Counted from the first letter of the stretch, positions 14,804 to 25,740 are shown. The stretch is DNA of 64,000 bases from Roseimicrobium sp. ORNL1 (GCF_011044495.1 NZ_CP049143.1:2232001-2296000), one strand, 5' to 3'. Program-made: numbers and translations. Notes: generated by a model not told the origin, from the sequence alone.

Positions 14804-15277
14804 TCAAGTGGTGCTGCAGCGATAGACCGGCAGCTCACGCGGTTCGCCTTCCAGCAAAGTGCTCTGAGTACCAACCCGCTGGGCGCCCATCCGTTCGTAG
14901 AAGCTGGCGGCATTGGGGTCTGACTCGAGTTCAAACGCGGAGAATCCACGTGCCCGTGCCCGTTGCTGGGCGTGGCGAAACAGTGCTCGGCCAACGCCGT
15001 GACCCATATCTCCGGGCAGGACCCAGAGGTCGTGTAGGAAGAGGGTGTCCTCATCAAGTTTGAGGGATGCGAAACCCACGCTGCGCTCCCCGATGCGGGC
15101 GACAAAGGTCTCGTTGGCGATGATCGATGCCGGAGTGGCCGTGAGGGATTCCTGCCAATGGGCGATCCAGCGCTCCGGGTAACTCCAGTGGCGTTTCGCG
15201 GCGAAAGCGATCGCGGTCAGCGTCTCTGCCTCGGAGGGACGGGCGGGAGTGATGCGGATGTCTACCTTATGGGACAC
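14804..15277 (-). CDS. GNAT-family N-acetyltransferase
   Basis: About 157 residues from GTG at 15277 (an earlier TTG at 15355 is possible). It has the GNAT fold order: RITPARPSEAETLTAIAFAA at the start, FVARIGERSVGFASLKLDED for strands 2-3, LHDLWVLPGDMGHGVGRALF, where the G-H-G-V-G-R loop binds the acetyl-CoA pyrophosphate, and ELESDPNAASFYERMGAQRV near the end, the usual F-Y-(E/K)-R-x-G-F/A block. The substrate cannot be told. Confidence 0.85.
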   Translation of the reverse strand: MSHKVDIRITPARPSEAETLTAIAFAAKRHWSYPERWIAHWQESLTATPASIIANETFVARIGERSVGFASLKLDEDTLFLHDLWVLPGDMGHGVGRALFRHAQQRARARGFSAFELESDPNAASFYERMGAQRVGTQSTLLEGEPRELPVYRCSTT

Positions 15278-15400
15278 GGGTTGAGAATACCATGGAACTC
15301 GCTCCCTGCTGAGGGAAAGGCGGGTACGTGGGACATCCGTGAGCAAGAATTCCAATGGTCGTGAAAGACGCCGTTTTCACAGGCGTAATGCTTTCCGTCC

Positions 15401-16309
15401 ATGAAAACTTCCGCGACACAGCGCACGACTTCTGCCGGCAAGGCTTCTTCTACGAGTGATAGCGCCGACGGCAATGGCAACGGTCATGCCTCGCTGAACG
15501 GAAACGGGAATGGCAATGGTGCCGGCGTCAGCGCGACCTCACCTGTGGCGGAGTCCGAGTCCCAGGCGCCTGCCTTGCAACGTGGCCTGGCCGTACTGGA
15601 GTTCCTCGCGGGACGGGAAGAGGGTGCCACGCTTTCGGAAATCAGCGCCGCGCTGGGCCTCTCCCCAGCATCGAGCTTCCGCCTGACGGGGGTGCTCGAG
15701 GATTCGGGGTATGTGTTGCGGGAGGAGACCTCGCGGCGCTTCCGGCTCTCGCGCAAGCTTCTTCGTCTTGGCCAGCCGCAGCATGAGGGGCGCAGTCTGG
15801 TGGAGAGCTGCCTGCCCGCCATGCGTGAGGTGCTGGCACAGACAGGAGAGACCGTGCAGCTCTGCTGCCTGGCGGAACATGAGTGCGTGATGATTGAGCA
15901 ATTGGCCTCCACGCATCCCTTCAAGTACATCGTGGATCTCGGCTCGCGTCCGCCCATTCACTGCTGCGCGCCGGGGAAGGCGATGCTGGCCTACCTGCCG
16001 GAGCCCGCGCTCAGCGCCACGCTCGCGGCGACCACCTTCAACGCTCACACGCCGCGCACCCTGGCCACGCCTGAGGCGCTGGTGGAGTCCTTCGGGAAGA
16101 TTCGCGAGCGCGGCTTCGCCGTGGATCAGGGCGAGCACTTCGAGGGCATCCATTGTGTGGCCGCGCCGCTGCTGGATCGTCATGGGCATCCCGTGGCGGC
16201 CATCACCATTGCCGGACCCTCCACCCGCATCCAGGCCCGCCGATTCATGGAGTATGGCCGCATCATGAAGCAGGCCGCCGCCCAGGCAGCGCTGCGTTAT
16301 CTTGGCTGA
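15401..16309 (+). CDS. IclR-family transcriptional regulator
   Basis: 302 residues. Residues 1-50 are low-complexity (Ser/Thr then NGNGNG). A winged helix follows: ALQRGLAVLEFLAGREEGAT, LSEISAALGLSPASSFRLTG, VLEDSGYVLREETSRRFRLS. The C-terminal effector domain shows SLVESCLPAMREVLAQTGET, HCCAPGKAMLAYLPE and FAVDQGEHFEGIHCVAAPLL with AITIAGPSTRI, all standard IclR marks. IclR proteins control catabolic genes in response to small acids; the ligand is unknown. It lies 48 bases before the large cytochrome-type gene on the same strand. Confidence 0.92.
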   Translation: MKTSATQRTTSAGKASSTSDSADGNGNGHASLNGNGNGNGAGVSATSPVAESESQAPALQRGLAVLEFLAGREEGATLSEISAALGLSPASSFRLTGVLEDSGYVLREETSRRFRLSRKLLRLGQPQHEGRSLVESCLPAMREVLAQTGETVQLCCLAEHECVMIEQLASTHPFKYIVDLGSRPPIHCCAPGKAMLAYLPEPALSATLAATTFNAHTPRTLATPEALVESFGKIRERGFAVDQGEHFEGIHCVAAPLLDRHGHPVAAITIAGPSTRIQARRFMEYGRIMKQAAAQAALRYLG

Positions 16310-16356
16310 CATCTTTTTGGAAACGAGAACCCCGCACGCTCACGCTCACGTTTCTC

Positions 16357-19300
16357 ATGCGCTCCTCACACGCATCCCACCCGGCACTCATGCGCTCCAT
16401 CCGCATGAGTCTTGCTGTTGCTCCTGCTCTTACTCTCGCATTCGCAGGGTTCGCCAATGCAGCATCCACACCCGCGACCGGCGCTGTGAAACCCACGCCT
16501 GCGCAGATTGAGTTCTTCGAGTCCAAGATTCGCCCCGTGCTCGTGGGTGAATGCTACGACTGCCACGCCGCGAAAAAGGAGAAGGGCGGCCTGCGCCTGG
16601 ACTCGCGTGAGGCCATGCTGGCCGGTGGTGACAGCGGCGCGCTCTTCGTGCCCGGCGATCCGGAGAAGAGCCTGCTCATCCAGTCCCTCTCGCACACCAC
16701 GCCGGAGAAGGAACTGCACATGCCCAAGGACGGAGCGAAGCTGGAGGACAGCCGCATTGCCGACTTCAAGAAGTGGATTGCCGATGGTGCACCCGATCCA
16801 CGCGACAAGCCTGAGCCCGTGCTGAGCCCGGAGCAGTCCTGGGAACAGGCACTCGCTACAAGGAAACAGTGGTGGAGTTTCCTGCCGGTGAAGGCCACGG
16901 AGCCACCTGCGGTGAAGGACAATGCATGGTCGCAGCATCCCGTGGATCGTTTTCTTCTCGCGAAGCAGGAGTCGCAGGGACTGCAACCCACGAAGGCAGC
17001 ATACCCCGCTACGCTCATCCGTCGTGTGTCTTATATCCTGACGGGACTGGCGCCCACGCCGGAGGAAATCGAAGCCTTCAAGGCAGCGTCTGCGAAGAAT
17101 CCGGACACCGCGCTCAGCGAACTCATTGACCGCTTGATGGCCTCACCGCACTACGGGGAGGCGTGGGCCCGGCATTGGATGGACTGGGTGCGCTATGCGG
17201 AATCGCACGGAAGCGAAGGGGACTCGCCCATTCCTTACGCGTGGCGTTATCGCGACTATCTCATCCGCGCTTTCAACCAGGATGTGCCGTATCCGCAGAT
17301 GGTGCGTGAGGCCATCGCGGGAGACATGCTGAAGAGTCCGCGTGTGGATGCGGAAAAGGGCATCAATGAAAGCGCGATCGGCATCGGCCAGCTTCGCATG
17401 GTGCTGCATGGCTTCTCGCCCACGGACTCTCTGGATGAACTGGTGACCTTCACGGATAATCAGGTGGACACGGTGACGAAGGCCTTCCTGGGGCTCACCG
17501 TCTCCTGCGCGCGATGCCACAATCACAAGTTCGATGCCATCTCACAAGCGGACTTCTATTCGCTGTATGGCATCTTCACCAGCACGCGGCCGGCGGTGAT
17601 TGATGTGAATCTGCCGGATGTGGGCAAGGTGCAGCGCGCAGAACTCACCAACCTGAAAGGTGAGATCAAGAACGTGGTCGCCGAGGCGTGGCTCACTGCG
17701 GCGAAGGACCTGCCCACTATTCCGGAGAAGCCCGTGCCTCCCATGCCAGACGGTGTCATTCAACACTGGGACCTGCGGAAGGAGAAGTGGTACACGGATG
17801 GCCATGGCGTGCAGCAGGGCGCGACGAAGGCGGGTGAGTTCAGCATCGCGCCGGAGGGTGACCGCGTCATTGCAGGCATTCATCCTGCCGGTGTCTTCAG
17901 TGACTTGCTTTCCACCAAGGACCGTGGGGTGCTCATGTCGCCGCGCCTGAAGAATCCGGGCGGCAAGCTCTGGATGCGCAGCGCCGGCGCAGGCATGGCG
18001 CGTGCCCGTTATGTGGTGCAGAACTATCCCCGCACGGGCACCATTCACAAGGCGAAGGACTTCAAGGATGAGCCGGGAGATGCACGCCTCGCGTGGCGTG
18101 AGCTCGACCTCGAATACTGGAAGGGCGACGATATCTTCATCCAGTGCACTACCGTGGCAGACCAGCCTGCCGAGACGAAGCTGGATGCGCGCTCGTGGTT
18201 TGGCATCACAGATGTGGTCATCACGAAAGGCGAGCCGCCACCTGCGGTTTCCATCCATGGAAATCCCACCGAGGCGGTGCAGGCCTGGCTCAATGGCAGC
18301 GTGACAGATGCCCAGGCGGAGTTGCTCGACTCGCTCCTCGCCGAAGGGAAACTGCCGAATGATGTGAAGAAGATTCCAGCCGCAGCAGCCCTGCTGGCGA
18401 AGTATCGCGAGATCGAGGCCTCGCTGCCTCTGCCCACGCGCGCACCCGGTGTGCTGGAAGCAGAGGGGCATGATGCGCCGATGTTCGCGCAGGGAGACCA
18501 CAAGCGCCCCGGTCCCACGGTGCCGCGCCGCTTCCTGGATGGCATTTCTCCTACACCCTATCACACCGCGAAGAGCGGCCGTCTGGAGCTGGCGGAGAGC
18601 ATGGTGGCTCCTGCGAATCCGCTGACTTCGCGCGTGATGGTGAACCGTCTCTGGCAGGCCGTCTTTGGCAATGGTCTCGTGGCTACGCCGGATAACTTCG
18701 GCCGTCTCGGTGAGCCACCCTCGCATCCTGAGCTTCTCGATTATCTTGCCAGCCGCTTCGACTCGGAGAAGGGCAGCATCAAGGGCATGCTGAAGTTCCT
18801 GCTTACCACGCGGGCCTTCCAGCTCGACTCGGAGGCTGCGAGCACTGCGGCGCAGAAGGACCCGCAGAACAAGCTGCTCACGCATTTCACCGTGCGTCGA
18901 CTCGAAGCAGAATCTATTCGCGACAGCATTCTCGCGCTCTCCGGCAAGATGGAAGAGAAGATGTATGGCGAGTCGGAGGGAGGCGGTTCATACCGTCGCA
19001 GCGTGTATGTAAAGGTGGTGCGCAACAGCCTGGATGACTTCCTCACCGCTTTCGATGCGCCCGTTCCCAGCGCCACGCGCGGTAGGCGTGACTCCACCAA
19101 TGTGCCCGCACAATCCCTCGCGCTGCTGAACGATCGCAAGGTCATCAACTGGTCCGGTTACTGGGGCGTGAGCTCGTACAAGAACAAGGAGGCCAATACG
19201 GATGAGGGGCGGGTGCAGCGTATGTTCCAGGAGGCCTTCGGTCGTGCGGCCACGGAGGCAGAGGTGGCGCAGAGCATCGCTTTCCTCGGTGCGTCTTCGC

Positions 19301-20280
19301 AGGTGGGAGAGCAGCAGCAGGCGGAGCTTGCGCGGTTGGAGAAGACGCAGAGCGATTTGCGCAACCGCATCGAGTCCGTGCTCGCGCCCATGCGGAGCAA
19401 GCTCACAGAAGAAAAGCGCAGGTCGCAGGGTGCGCCGCCTGATTTGACCGATGTGCCGGAGCCTCTTGCGGAATGGGATTTCGAAGATGGCCCGAATGAC
19501 CTGAAGGGGAAGTTGCCGCTCACGCTGGAAGGTGGCGCGCGCATTGAGCACGGCATGCTGATTCTCGATGGTAGCACGGCTTTTGCTCGTACGGCGCCCA
19601 TCAAGCAGCGCCTGCGTGGGAAGACGTTGGAGGCCTGGGTGCTGCTAAATGAGTTGGAGCAGCGCGGTGGCGGGGTGATGACCGTGCAGGATCTGCAGGG
19701 GAATGTGTTCGACTCCATCGTCTATGCGGAGAAGGAGGCGGGCTGCTGGATGGCGGGCAGTGACTTTGGCCGGCGCACAAAGGCTTCTGGTGGTGAGGTG
19801 GAGCGCGATGCGTCACAACGCGCCGTGCATGTGGCCATCTCCTGGGACTCGAATGCCCGCGTGAATGTCTATCGCGACGGCCAGCTCTATGGCCGTGGAT
19901 TCAAGACGGACGACGTTGCCGTGTTCGAGCCCAATGCTTCACAGGTATTGCTGGGCTGCCGTCACGGTACAGGTGGTGGTAACCGGTTGCTGCGTGGGAA
20001 GATTCTGCGTGCGCGTCTCTATGACCGCCCGCTGCGGCCCGATGACATCGAGATGACCCGCAAGATTGAGCAGACCGTCGTCACCGAGCGCGATGTGATG
20101 GATGCTCTCACCGAGGCTGAACGTGCCAACGTACGCCAGTGGCAGGATGAATCCGAAGCCCTGCACAAGAAGCTCACCGTGCTGCGCGAGCAGGTCGCCA
20201 AAGCCAGTGGACCCGAGCAGGCGTGGCAGAGCTTGGCGCTCGCGCTGGTGAATCTGAAGGAGTTTATTTATCTGAAGTAA
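16357..20280 (+). CDS. Planctomycete-type cytochrome protein (PSCyt1-DUF1549-DUF1553 with LamG)
   Basis: About 1307 residues; start at the first of three in-frame ATGs (16357, 16390, 16405), all before a Sec signal ([20 protein letters not shown]). Order: PSCyt1 with a heme-type C66-Y-D-C-H motif; DUF1549 ([20 protein letters not shown] onward) with a second C384-A-R-C-H near NHKFDAI; a mid region; DUF1553 ([51 protein letters not shown] type); then a LamG/concanavalin-like fold inserted near the end ([15 protein letters not shown] onward). Such proteins are abundant in Planctomycetes and Verrucomicrobia and are always next to DUF1501 genes, as here. Probable periplasmic oxidation of a polysaccharide or other organic compound; substrate unknown. 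Confidence 0.9.
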   Translation: MRSSHASHPALMRSIRMSLAVAPALTLAFAGFANAASTPATGAVKPTPAQIEFFESKIRPVLVGECYDCHAAKKEKGGLRLDSREAMLAGGDSGALFVPGDPEKSLLIQSLSHTTPEKELHMPKDGAKLEDSRIADFKKWIADGAPDPRDKPEPVLSPEQSWEQALATRKQWWSFLPVKATEPPAVKDNAWSQHPVDRFLLAKQESQGLQPTKAAYPATLIRRVSYILTGLAPTPEEIEAFKAASAKNPDTALSELIDRLMASPHYGEAWARHWMDWVRYAESHGSEGDSPIPYAWRYRDYLIRAFNQDVPYPQMVREAIAGDMLKSPRVDAEKGINESAIGIGQLRMVLHGFSPTDSLDELVTFTDNQVDTVTKAFLGLTVSCARCHNHKFDAISQADFYSLYGIFTSTRPAVIDVNLPDVGKVQRAELTNLKGEIKNVVAEAWLTAAKDLPTIPEKPVPPMPDGVIQHWDLRKEKWYTDGHGVQQGATKAGEFSIAPEGDRVIAGIHPAGVFSDLLSTKDRGVLMSPRLKNPGGKLWMRSAGAGMARARYVVQNYPRTGTIHKAKDFKDEPGDARLAWRELDLEYWKGDDIFIQCTTVADQPAETKLDARSWFGITDVVITKGEPPPAVSIHGNPTEAVQAWLNGSVTDAQAELLDSLLAEGKLPNDVKKIPAAAALLAKYREIEASLPLPTRAPGVLEAEGHDAPMFAQGDHKRPGPTVPRRFLDGISPTPYHTAKSGRLELAESMVAPANPLTSRVMVNRLWQAVFGNGLVATPDNFGRLGEPPSHPELLDYLASRFDSEKGSIKGMLKFLLTTRAFQLDSEAASTAAQKDPQNKLLTHFTVRRLEAESIRDSILALSGKMEEKMYGESEGGGSYRRSVYVKVVRNSLDDFLTAFDAPVPSATRGRRDSTNVPAQSLALLNDRKVINWSGYWGVSSYKNKEANTDEGRVQRMFQEAFGRAATEAEVAQSIAFLGASSQVGEQQQAELARLEKTQSDLRNRIESVLAPMRSKLTEEKRRSQGAPPDLTDVPEPLAEWDFEDGPNDLKGKLPLTLEGGARIEHGMLILDGSTAFARTAPIKQRLRGKTLEAWVLLNELEQRGGGVMTVQDLQGNVFDSIVYAEKEAGCWMAGSDFGRRTKASGGEVERDASQRAVHVAISWDSNARVNVYRDGQLYGRGFKTDDVAVFEPNASQVLLGCRHGTGGGNRLLRGKILRARLYDRPLRPDDIEMTRKIEQTVVTERDVMDALTEAERANVRQWQDESEALHKKLTVLREQVAKASGPEQAWQSLALALVNLKEFIYLK

Positions 20281-20315
20281 GTTGGGTCATCGGTCAAAGG
20301 TCAACATTCAACGTT

Positions 20316-21755
20316 ATGAATACCCCCCACACCCGCCGACAGATGCTCCAGCGTGCCTCCACCGGCTTCGGCATGGCGGCACTGACTGGACTCATGAGTC
20401 AGCAGCAGGCGAAGGCCGCGGCTTCCGAAGCGTCAACGGCAGCACTGGCGCATCGCGCGAAGAAGTTCGCGCCAAAGGCTCGCAGTGTGATCTTCTGCTA
20501 CATGTCGGGCGGTGTCTCGCATGTGGACTCGTTTGACCCGAAGCCGATGCTGGCGAAGTATGCGGGGCAGCCGATGCCGGGTGAGGTGAAGCGCACGCAG
20601 TTCAATAACAACGGAACGGTGCAGCCCGCGCACTGGGCTTATAAACAGTATGGCCAGAGTGGCCTGCCGGTGAGTGACCTCTTCCCGCATATGGGCTCCG
20701 TGGCGGATGAGCTGTGCGTGGTGCGCTCCATGACGGCGAAGTTCAGCGAGCACGCGCAGGGAAACTTCTTCATGCACACGGGCTTCCCCTTCCTGGGCTA
20801 TCCCAGTGCCGGCGCATGGACGAGCTATGGCCTCGGCTCGGACTCGAGTGATCTGCCGGGGTATGTGGTGCTGCAGAGTGGTGGCGCCGCAGCGCCGCAT
20901 GGTGGCGTGGGTCTTTTCAGCAATGGCTTTCTGCCTGCGATTCATCAAGCGTCCATCGTGCGCGCGGATGAAGGCGAACCGGTGGATAACATCCAGCCAC
21001 GTGAGCCCGCCGCGATGCAGCGCAAGCGTCTCGACTTCATCGGCGCGATGGACAAGAACTTCGCACGTGCCGTGGATAACAACATGCACGTGGAGGCGGC
21101 CATCAAGAACTACGAGATGGCCTGGCGCATGCAGTCTGCGGTGCCTGAGCTCTGCGACATCACTGGTGAGACGGAGAGCACGAAGAAGATGTACGGCATG
21201 AACGATGCCGACCCGAAGACCGCGGCCTATGCGCGCCAGTGCCTGCTGGCCCGTCGTCTTGTGGAGCGCGGTGTGCGGTTCATCGAGTTGAGCAGCCTGG
21301 GCTACAACATCGGGGGTGGCAACGCTGCGAACCCCTGGGATCATCACGGCGACTTGGTGAAAGGTCACGGCAAGATGGGCTACCAGGTGGACCAGCCGAT
21401 CGCCGCACTCATCAAGGATCTGCGCTCACGCGGGCTGCTGGACAGCACGTTGGTGATTTGGGCAGGTGAATTCGGTCGCACGCCTTTCGCTCAAGGCGCC
21501 AATGGACGTGACCACAATCCCTACGGCTTCTCCATCTGGATGGCCGGCGGCGGTGTGAAGGGCGGTCATGTTCACGGCGCCACCGATGACTTTGGCTACC
21601 AGGCCGTGGAGCAGGTGAGCAGCGTGTACGATCTCTGGGCCACGGTGCTCTACCTCATGGGCATCGACCACGAAGCATTGACCTACCGCTACAGCGGTCG
21701 TGACCTGCGTCTCACGGATGTGCATGGGCACGTGATGCGCGGGGTGATTGCGTGA
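20316..21755 (+). CDS. DUF1501 (sulfatase-fold) exported protein
   Basis: 479 residues from ATG 36 bases after the cytochrome-type gene. The N-terminus ([19 protein letters not shown]) is a Tat signal with RRQ. Family marks include [55 protein letters not shown] (seen in two parts), [26 protein letters not shown] and [23 protein letters not shown]1501 shares the alkaline-phosphatase/sulfatase fold and is the constant partner of PSCyt1/DUF1549 proteins, so the two probably act together in the periplasm. Confidence 0.92.
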   Translation: MNTPHTRRQMLQRASTGFGMAALTGLMSQQQAKAAASEASTAALAHRAKKFAPKARSVIFCYMSGGVSHVDSFDPKPMLAKYAGQPMPGEVKRTQFNNNGTVQPAHWAYKQYGQSGLPVSDLFPHMGSVADELCVVRSMTAKFSEHAQGNFFMHTGFPFLGYPSAGAWTSYGLGSDSSDLPGYVVLQSGGAAAPHGGVGLFSNGFLPAIHQASIVRADEGEPVDNIQPREPAAMQRKRLDFIGAMDKNFARAVDNNMHVEAAIKNYEMAWRMQSAVPELCDITGETESTKKMYGMNDADPKTAAYARQCLLARRLVERGVRFIELSSLGYNIGGGNAANPWDHHGDLVKGHGKMGYQVDQPIAALIKDLRSRGLLDSTLVIWAGEFGRTPFAQGANGRDHNPYGFSIWMAGGGVKGGHVHGATDDFGYQAVEQVSSVYDLWATVLYLMGIDHEALTYRYSGRDLRLTDVHGHVMRGVIA

Positions 21756-21761
21756 GGGATG

Positions 21762-22385
21762 TCAGTTCCCGCTGGGTCGGAGCTTCACGCGCTGCTCGCC
21801 AATGGCCGCAAGCATGTCGCGCACCTTCTCGCAGTCCTTGATGCCACGGACAAGGAATCTATTTCTCATGCCGTGACTCGTGGTGAGCAACAGCAAGGCG
21901 TGTATCCCATGGCGACGCATGGCAGTATCCTGAAATACCGCGTAGCTGGCAATGGTCCGGAAGTGCAACTTCGTATCTTGGAGGTCGCCACCCAAGTTCA
22001 TGCTCCCGTCTGAGATGCCTCCGGTAAAACGGCGGATGTGGAGAACAGAATCCCCGACGGAGAGACCTTCGCAATCAGCCTGACGGAGCAACAGGCCTCG
22101 CTGGCGGATGAAGTAGATGGCGATGGCGCACCCGTAGCCAAGCACCGCGATGATGAGAAAAATCCAGCCCGCCCCCAGGGTTGCCAAGGGAAGCGTGCCC
22201 CACGCGCGCTCCGCCACGAGATTGAAGAAGATGATCATCACCTGGATGCCAAGCATGATGCCTGCGACGACAGCGAAAGTGCCCAGCGCTTCAGAGCAGA
22301 GATACTTTCTGAGACGGGCGTGATCAATCTCAATGGGCATGGGGTTGACCACCTCCCCATGCGCGAGGGGAATCTCCTGCGTCAT
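21762..22385 (-). CDS. Membrane protein with PH-like domain, paralog of upstream gene
   Basis: 207 residues. Two transmembrane helices (TFAVVAGIMLGIQVMIIFFN and GAGWIFLIIAVLGYGCAIAI) are followed by a soluble part (VGDSVLHIRRF, DTKLHFRTIASYAVFQDTAM) ending VRGIKDCEKVRDMLAAIGEQ. The soluble part aligns by eye with the neighbour (KLHFRSIVDYAVLQDATMKQ and IPAVKDCEKIRDMLIEVDRI), and resembles bacterial PH domains of YdbS-like proteins. Its ATG overlaps the upstream stop (ATGA). Function unknown. Confidence 0.6.
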   Translation of the reverse strand: MTQEIPLAHGEVVNPMPIEIDHARLRKYLCSEALGTFAVVAGIMLGIQVMIIFFNLVAERAWGTLPLATLGAGWIFLIIAVLGYGCAIAIYFIRQRGLLLRQADCEGLSVGDSVLHIRRFTGGISDGSMNLGGDLQDTKLHFRTIASYAVFQDTAMRRHGIHALLLLTTSHGMRNRFLVRGIKDCEKVRDMLAAIGEQRVKLRPSGN

Positions 22386-22933
22386 GATACCTCCCGAATG
22401 CGATCGACTTCGATGAGCATGTCGCGGATTTTCTCACAATCCTTCACCGCTGGAATGCGCAGGGTAGACCGGAAGCCACCGGCGGTGGTGGAAAGTTGCA
22501 GCGAGGATATGCCGTGCTGCTTCATCGTAGCATCCTGAAGCACCGCATAGTCCACGATGGAACGGAAGTGGAGCTTCTGGTCCAGCCACCCGCCTTCATA
22601 CTGGCGGACACGGAGGAAGGCGCCTTCCACGGATACCTCCCAGGCATCCACTTCGCGATCCGTCAAGCGGCGTCCCCACCTGGCATGGGCAAGAAAGCCG
22701 AGTGCGAGCAATAGCACGACACTGGAGCCGAGACGCGAAGCCACAAACGCAAGTGTCTTCTCGTCCGGACGGACGTGCCGACTCAACTCCACATTGATGA
22801 TGCACACGCCAATCAATAGTCCGACGAATCCGGTGAGGATTAGGGTGGTGTGCAGTCGCCGCTTGTGCAGGAATTTCCTGAGTCGTTCTCGATCGATGTC
22901 GATGACGATGTTTTCGGGATAGGGATCTGTCAT
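22382..22933 (-). CDS. Membrane protein with PH-like domain
   Basis: 183 residues. Hydrophobic segments (TTLILTGFVGLLIGVCIINV and SSVVLLLALGFLAHARW) precede a PH-like soluble part with KLHFRSIVDYAVLQDATMKQ. It is the first of an overlapping pair of paralogs on the minus strand, so the two are probably a membrane complex. The usual bPH2 role (membrane-associated folding or stress) is not established for these. Confidence 0.6.
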   Translation of the reverse strand: MTDPYPENIVIDIDRERLRKFLHKRRLHTTLILTGFVGLLIGVCIINVELSRHVRPDEKTLAFVASRLGSSVVLLLALGFLAHARWGRRLTDREVDAWEVSVEGAFLRVRQYEGGWLDQKLHFRSIVDYAVLQDATMKQHGISSLQLSTTAGGFRSTLRIPAVKDCEKIRDMLIEVDRIREVS

Positions 22934-23215
22934 GTATGGCTCACCCTGCTGAAGGAACGTTGTTACTCACAAGCGGGTGATGAGTTGGACAGTCGGATAA
23001 GTCGGCGGTGTGGTCAATGACAACTGGACAAAACCGGATTGAGTGTTCGTGACTGTCCCATCTTCAGCCTGTTGCGAGGAGGTTGAGGTGAATCTCCAGG
23101 TGCGCCACGGCATCCGTAACTTGTGCATGCGCAGGACAACGCTTCGCAAGCCGTAGCAAGCGAGTGCTGTCGCGTGAGATAGAATAGGTGCCGGTCACCA
23201 ATCTTCGATAGCACT

Positions 23216-24019
23216 ATGAAAGCAGGAGTGTCGTATTCACGTTTCGCCGTCGTCCGCTGGAGGATGTCAGCTTGTTTCCTCGCCATTGTTACCGGGCTTT
23301 TCGCCACGGGGACTCCACTGGTCCCGAACGCGAGAGCGGATGCTTTTACCTTGGGCGCGAGCCAGGATTCCATGGCGTATTCCTTCCTCTCCAGTTGGGC
23401 GATGGAGTCGCTTTATCCAAACCTCATCGCTCCAGCGAATACTGGCACCGCCTCCAATCACCACATGTCGGCGTTTCTTCAGTTCGATCTCACGCCCCTG
23501 ATTGTGGAGGCGCTGGCAGGCGACGACATTATTTCTGCGACCATGCGTCTCTATGTGCTCAGTGGCGCCGAGAGCGGTTTTGGCGCCGGGCCGAGTGCAA
23601 CCTACCCGGTGTCTTTCGACGTGCGTTTGCTGGAAGGTTCCTGGAACGAGGCGACGCTCACCTGGAACAATCAGCCTGGTGGGGCTTACAACCCTACCAC
23701 TACGTCGCCACCCGGCACCATTGTCGCGACTTCGCCCACGATCACCAATACGGGTATCTGGGTGGATGTCGATATCACCGATATCCTGACGGGCTGGCTG
23801 GACGATCCGGCGACCAACTACGGCCTGCGCCTGACGCAACCGACCGAAGTGCGCGACTCAGGAGGCGCTTCGGTCTTCCCGAGCTTTGCCTCTTCCGAAT
23901 ACGCCACTGAGAGTTACCGTCCGCAGCTTGTCGTGCAGACCGTGCCCGAGCCTGAGACTGCGGTATTGTTTGGACTCGGTGTTGCTGGTTTCCTCACCGT
24001 CAGGCGAAGGAATAGGTGA
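23216..24019 (+). CDS. PEP-CTERM protein with DNRLRE-type domain
   Basis: 267 residues with a Sec signal (ACFLAIVTGLFATGTPLVPN). The body has the DNRLRE pattern: QDSMAYSFL, HMSAFLQFDLTPLI, ATMRLYVLSGAES, LEGSWNEATLTWNNQPG, WVDVDITDILTGWLDDPATN YGLRL and SSEYATESYRPQLVV. The end is a PEP-CTERM sorting signal: VPEPETAVLFGLGVAGFL then basic RRRNR. Such proteins are handled by an exosortase and attached to the outer envelope or matrix. Confidence 0.9.
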   Translation: MKAGVSYSRFAVVRWRMSACFLAIVTGLFATGTPLVPNARADAFTLGASQDSMAYSFLSSWAMESLYPNLIAPANTGTASNHHMSAFLQFDLTPLIVEALAGDDIISATMRLYVLSGAESGFGAGPSATYPVSFDVRLLEGSWNEATLTWNNQPGGAYNPTTTSPPGTIVATSPTITNTGIWVDVDITDILTGWLDDPATNYGLRLTQPTEVRDSGGASVFPSFASSEYATESYRPQLVVQTVPEPETAVLFGLGVAGFLTVRRRNR

Positions 24020-24076
24020 AAGGGGGCTGTGGTGCCTGGAGTGATGGCTTCTTAGTTGGAGCGTTGGGTTACCGGC

Positions 24077-24589
24077 TCACTTCTTCTTCACCGGTTCCAG
24101 TACCTTCACCGTGACTTTCTGCTCATCCGCAGGGCGGATGGGTGTCATCAGGCGCACGCAGGTGACGACGGCATCCGTGACTTGCTGCACGGTGAAAGGA
24201 TAATCTTCCGGTGCCTTCGCGGTGGTGGCATTCACGGTGATGATGAGATGCGAGACATCGCCCTCGCCATCCTCGGTGGCTTCTACCTTGATCCCATAGA
24301 CAGAGGCGATGTTCACATCCTCCTTGTCTTTCCAGGAGCCGTCTGTGGGTGGTGTGAAGGACTTGGTGATGGCGGCATAGGTCCCTTCAGGAGAAGCATA
24401 GGAAGACACAAAGGGCACGTCAGCGATCTCAATGAGCGGGTCACCGTCTGAGCCATGGAGATAGAGCGGCATCTTCACCGTGAACATGCCCAGTGAGGTG
24501 GCCTCTGATCGGGAGGGGCCGAACAGGGCAGCGAATGCAAATGCGAGCAGAAGCAGAGCGGAGAGGGTGGGCTTTCTTGAGTTCATCAT
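24077..24589 (-). CDS. Exported hypothetical protein
   Basis: 170 residues from a double ATG with a Sec signal (LSALLLLAFAFAALFGPSRS). The mature part is beta-rich (LGMFTVKMPLYLHGSDGDPL) with DVNIASVYGIKVEATEDGEG and the ending VRLMTPIRPADEQKVTVKVL. Converges on the PEP-CTERM gene with a 57-base gap. No family recognised. Confidence 0.6.
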   Translation of the reverse strand: MMNSRKPTLSALLLLAFAFAALFGPSRSEATSLGMFTVKMPLYLHGSDGDPLIEIADVPFVSSYASPEGTYAAITKSFTPPTDGSWKDKEDVNIASVYGIKVEATEDGEGDVSHLIITVNATTAKAPEDYPFTVQQVTDAVVTCVRLMTPIRPADEQKVTVKVLEPVKKK

Positions 24590-24793
24590 GGCAACCAGGT
24601 GTAAAAGCTGGAATGGGGCATTGTTTCGCCATGAGGTGGAAGAATCAAGCCACGATGCGATGCGTACGCCGGAAGACGTATGCGACTGTGGGGCGGGAGT
24701 TCGTCAGATGGCTCTCGCGACTAATCCTTCCTTTACCTGCATCATGGAAAAAATCTTCGATGGTCTTGTGCAACAACCCAGTTGCTTCGCCCT

Positions 24794-25693
24794 ATGCCAT
24801 TACTCGATCAACTTGAGAAGCTAAGTGAACCCGGCAATCCCCAAGGCGTTTGTGCGCTTTCAGCCGCCATCACTGCTCACGTGCTCGTGCATGGGCCGCG
24901 ATCACTTGAGGATATAACAAAACTCTCGCTCCCTCTTGAACTCGGTGAGAGGCAGATAAATCCGCAGCGTGTCAGGACCGGGGATGAGGATGACTCCCCA
25001 CTTGATGTCTCGAAACTTCCCTCTGGGGATCCTGATATCTGGAAATGGAAGAAGAAAAACGAGGGGACCGAGAAGCAGATGGCACAGCGTGGCGGTGAAA
25101 ACTTGCTCAAATGGCTGAAGAACACCGCGAAGCCCGGGGTGTATGCGGCTACTATGGCGGATCCTGGTGACGAGGATGACACCCATCACTTCAACTTCGC
25201 CAAGACGGACGATGGCAAAGTGTATCTGCTCGACTCCAGCATACAGAACTTCAAGGAGCTCAAGGGGCCTGAAGACGTGGGCATGCTCCTCATCGCGCAG
25301 TTGAAAGGTAACAACGGTGAGAGCGAAGAGGAGGAGGAGAAGGTGGGGGAGGAACTAAACTTGGACGAACTGGAGCTGGAGGAGGTGACCCTTGACGACT
25401 TGGACGTGGACGAGCCTCTGAGTCCGAAAGTGGAGAAGCAGACTGGTGAGAAATCGAGCAAGATGGAAAAGGAGCCTGAGAACGATAAGGAAGAAAGCCA
25501 GGAGGAAGAGCTGAGTATGGCTCCATTTTCGAAGGTCTATTGCTCCAGCAACATGAAGCTCGACTACTGCGGCCCGCTTCACCCGGAGTGCGCTCTGGAA
25601 CTCCAACAATCTCTCAAGAGGTCCGTCCGTCAGGACTACAACCCTTCGGAGAAGCCTGGTACTGGCCAGAAGATAACGGTTACCCACAACTAG
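24794..25693 (+). CDS. Possible papain-like cysteine protease with acidic C-terminal region
   Basis: 299 residues from ATG at 24794. The N-terminal half carries an ordered Cys/His/Asp set: C20 in GNPQGVCALSAAITAHVL, H131/H132 in DTHHFNFAKTDDGKVY and D147 in LLDSS. This resembles YopT/C58-type papain-fold effectors, where G-x-C-x-x-L, then H-x-x-x-x, then a D about 16 residues on form the site. Residues about 175-245 are an acidic low-complexity run (EEEEEKVGEELNLDELELEE and DDLDVDEPLSPKVEKQTGEK). The tail has CGPLHPECALELQQSLKRSV. No signal peptide. The family assignment rests on pattern only; a structural or immunity protein remains possible. A strong terminator follows. Confidence 0.4.
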   Translation: MPLLDQLEKLSEPGNPQGVCALSAAITAHVLVHGPRSLEDITKLSLPLELGERQINPQRVRTGDEDDSPLDVSKLPSGDPDIWKWKKKNEGTEKQMAQRGGENLLKWLKNTAKPGVYAATMADPGDEDDTHHFNFAKTDDGKVYLLDSSIQNFKELKGPEDVGMLLIAQLKGNNGESEEEEEKVGEELNLDELELEEVTLDDLDVDEPLSPKVEKQTGEKSSKMEKEPENDKEESQEEELSMAPFSKVYCSSNMKLDYCGPLHPECALELQQSLKRSVRQDYNPSEKPGTGQKITVTHN

Positions 25694-25703
25694 AGATCAG
25701 AAA

Positions 25704-25740
25704 AAAATCCAAGGCGAGCGCAGGGCCAGCCTTGGATTTT
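25704..25740. terminator. Bidirectional terminator
   Basis: A 12-bp perfect stem, AAAATCCAAGGC with GCCTTGGATTTT, around a 13-base loop, flanked by A-runs on one side and T's on the other. It lies 11 bases after the protease-like gene and 26 bases before the converging dehydrogenase stop, serving both. Confidence 0.85.

Noticed and set aside
17542-18885. Long minus-strand frame (447 codons) inside the cytochrome-type gene
   Set aside because: The plus strand carries DUF1549/DUF1553 domains throughout; the minus frame is Arg/His-rich and shadow-like.
20433-21368. Minus-strand frame of 311 codons opposite DUF1501
   Set aside because: Shadow of the DUF1501 gene, which has a complete set of motifs.
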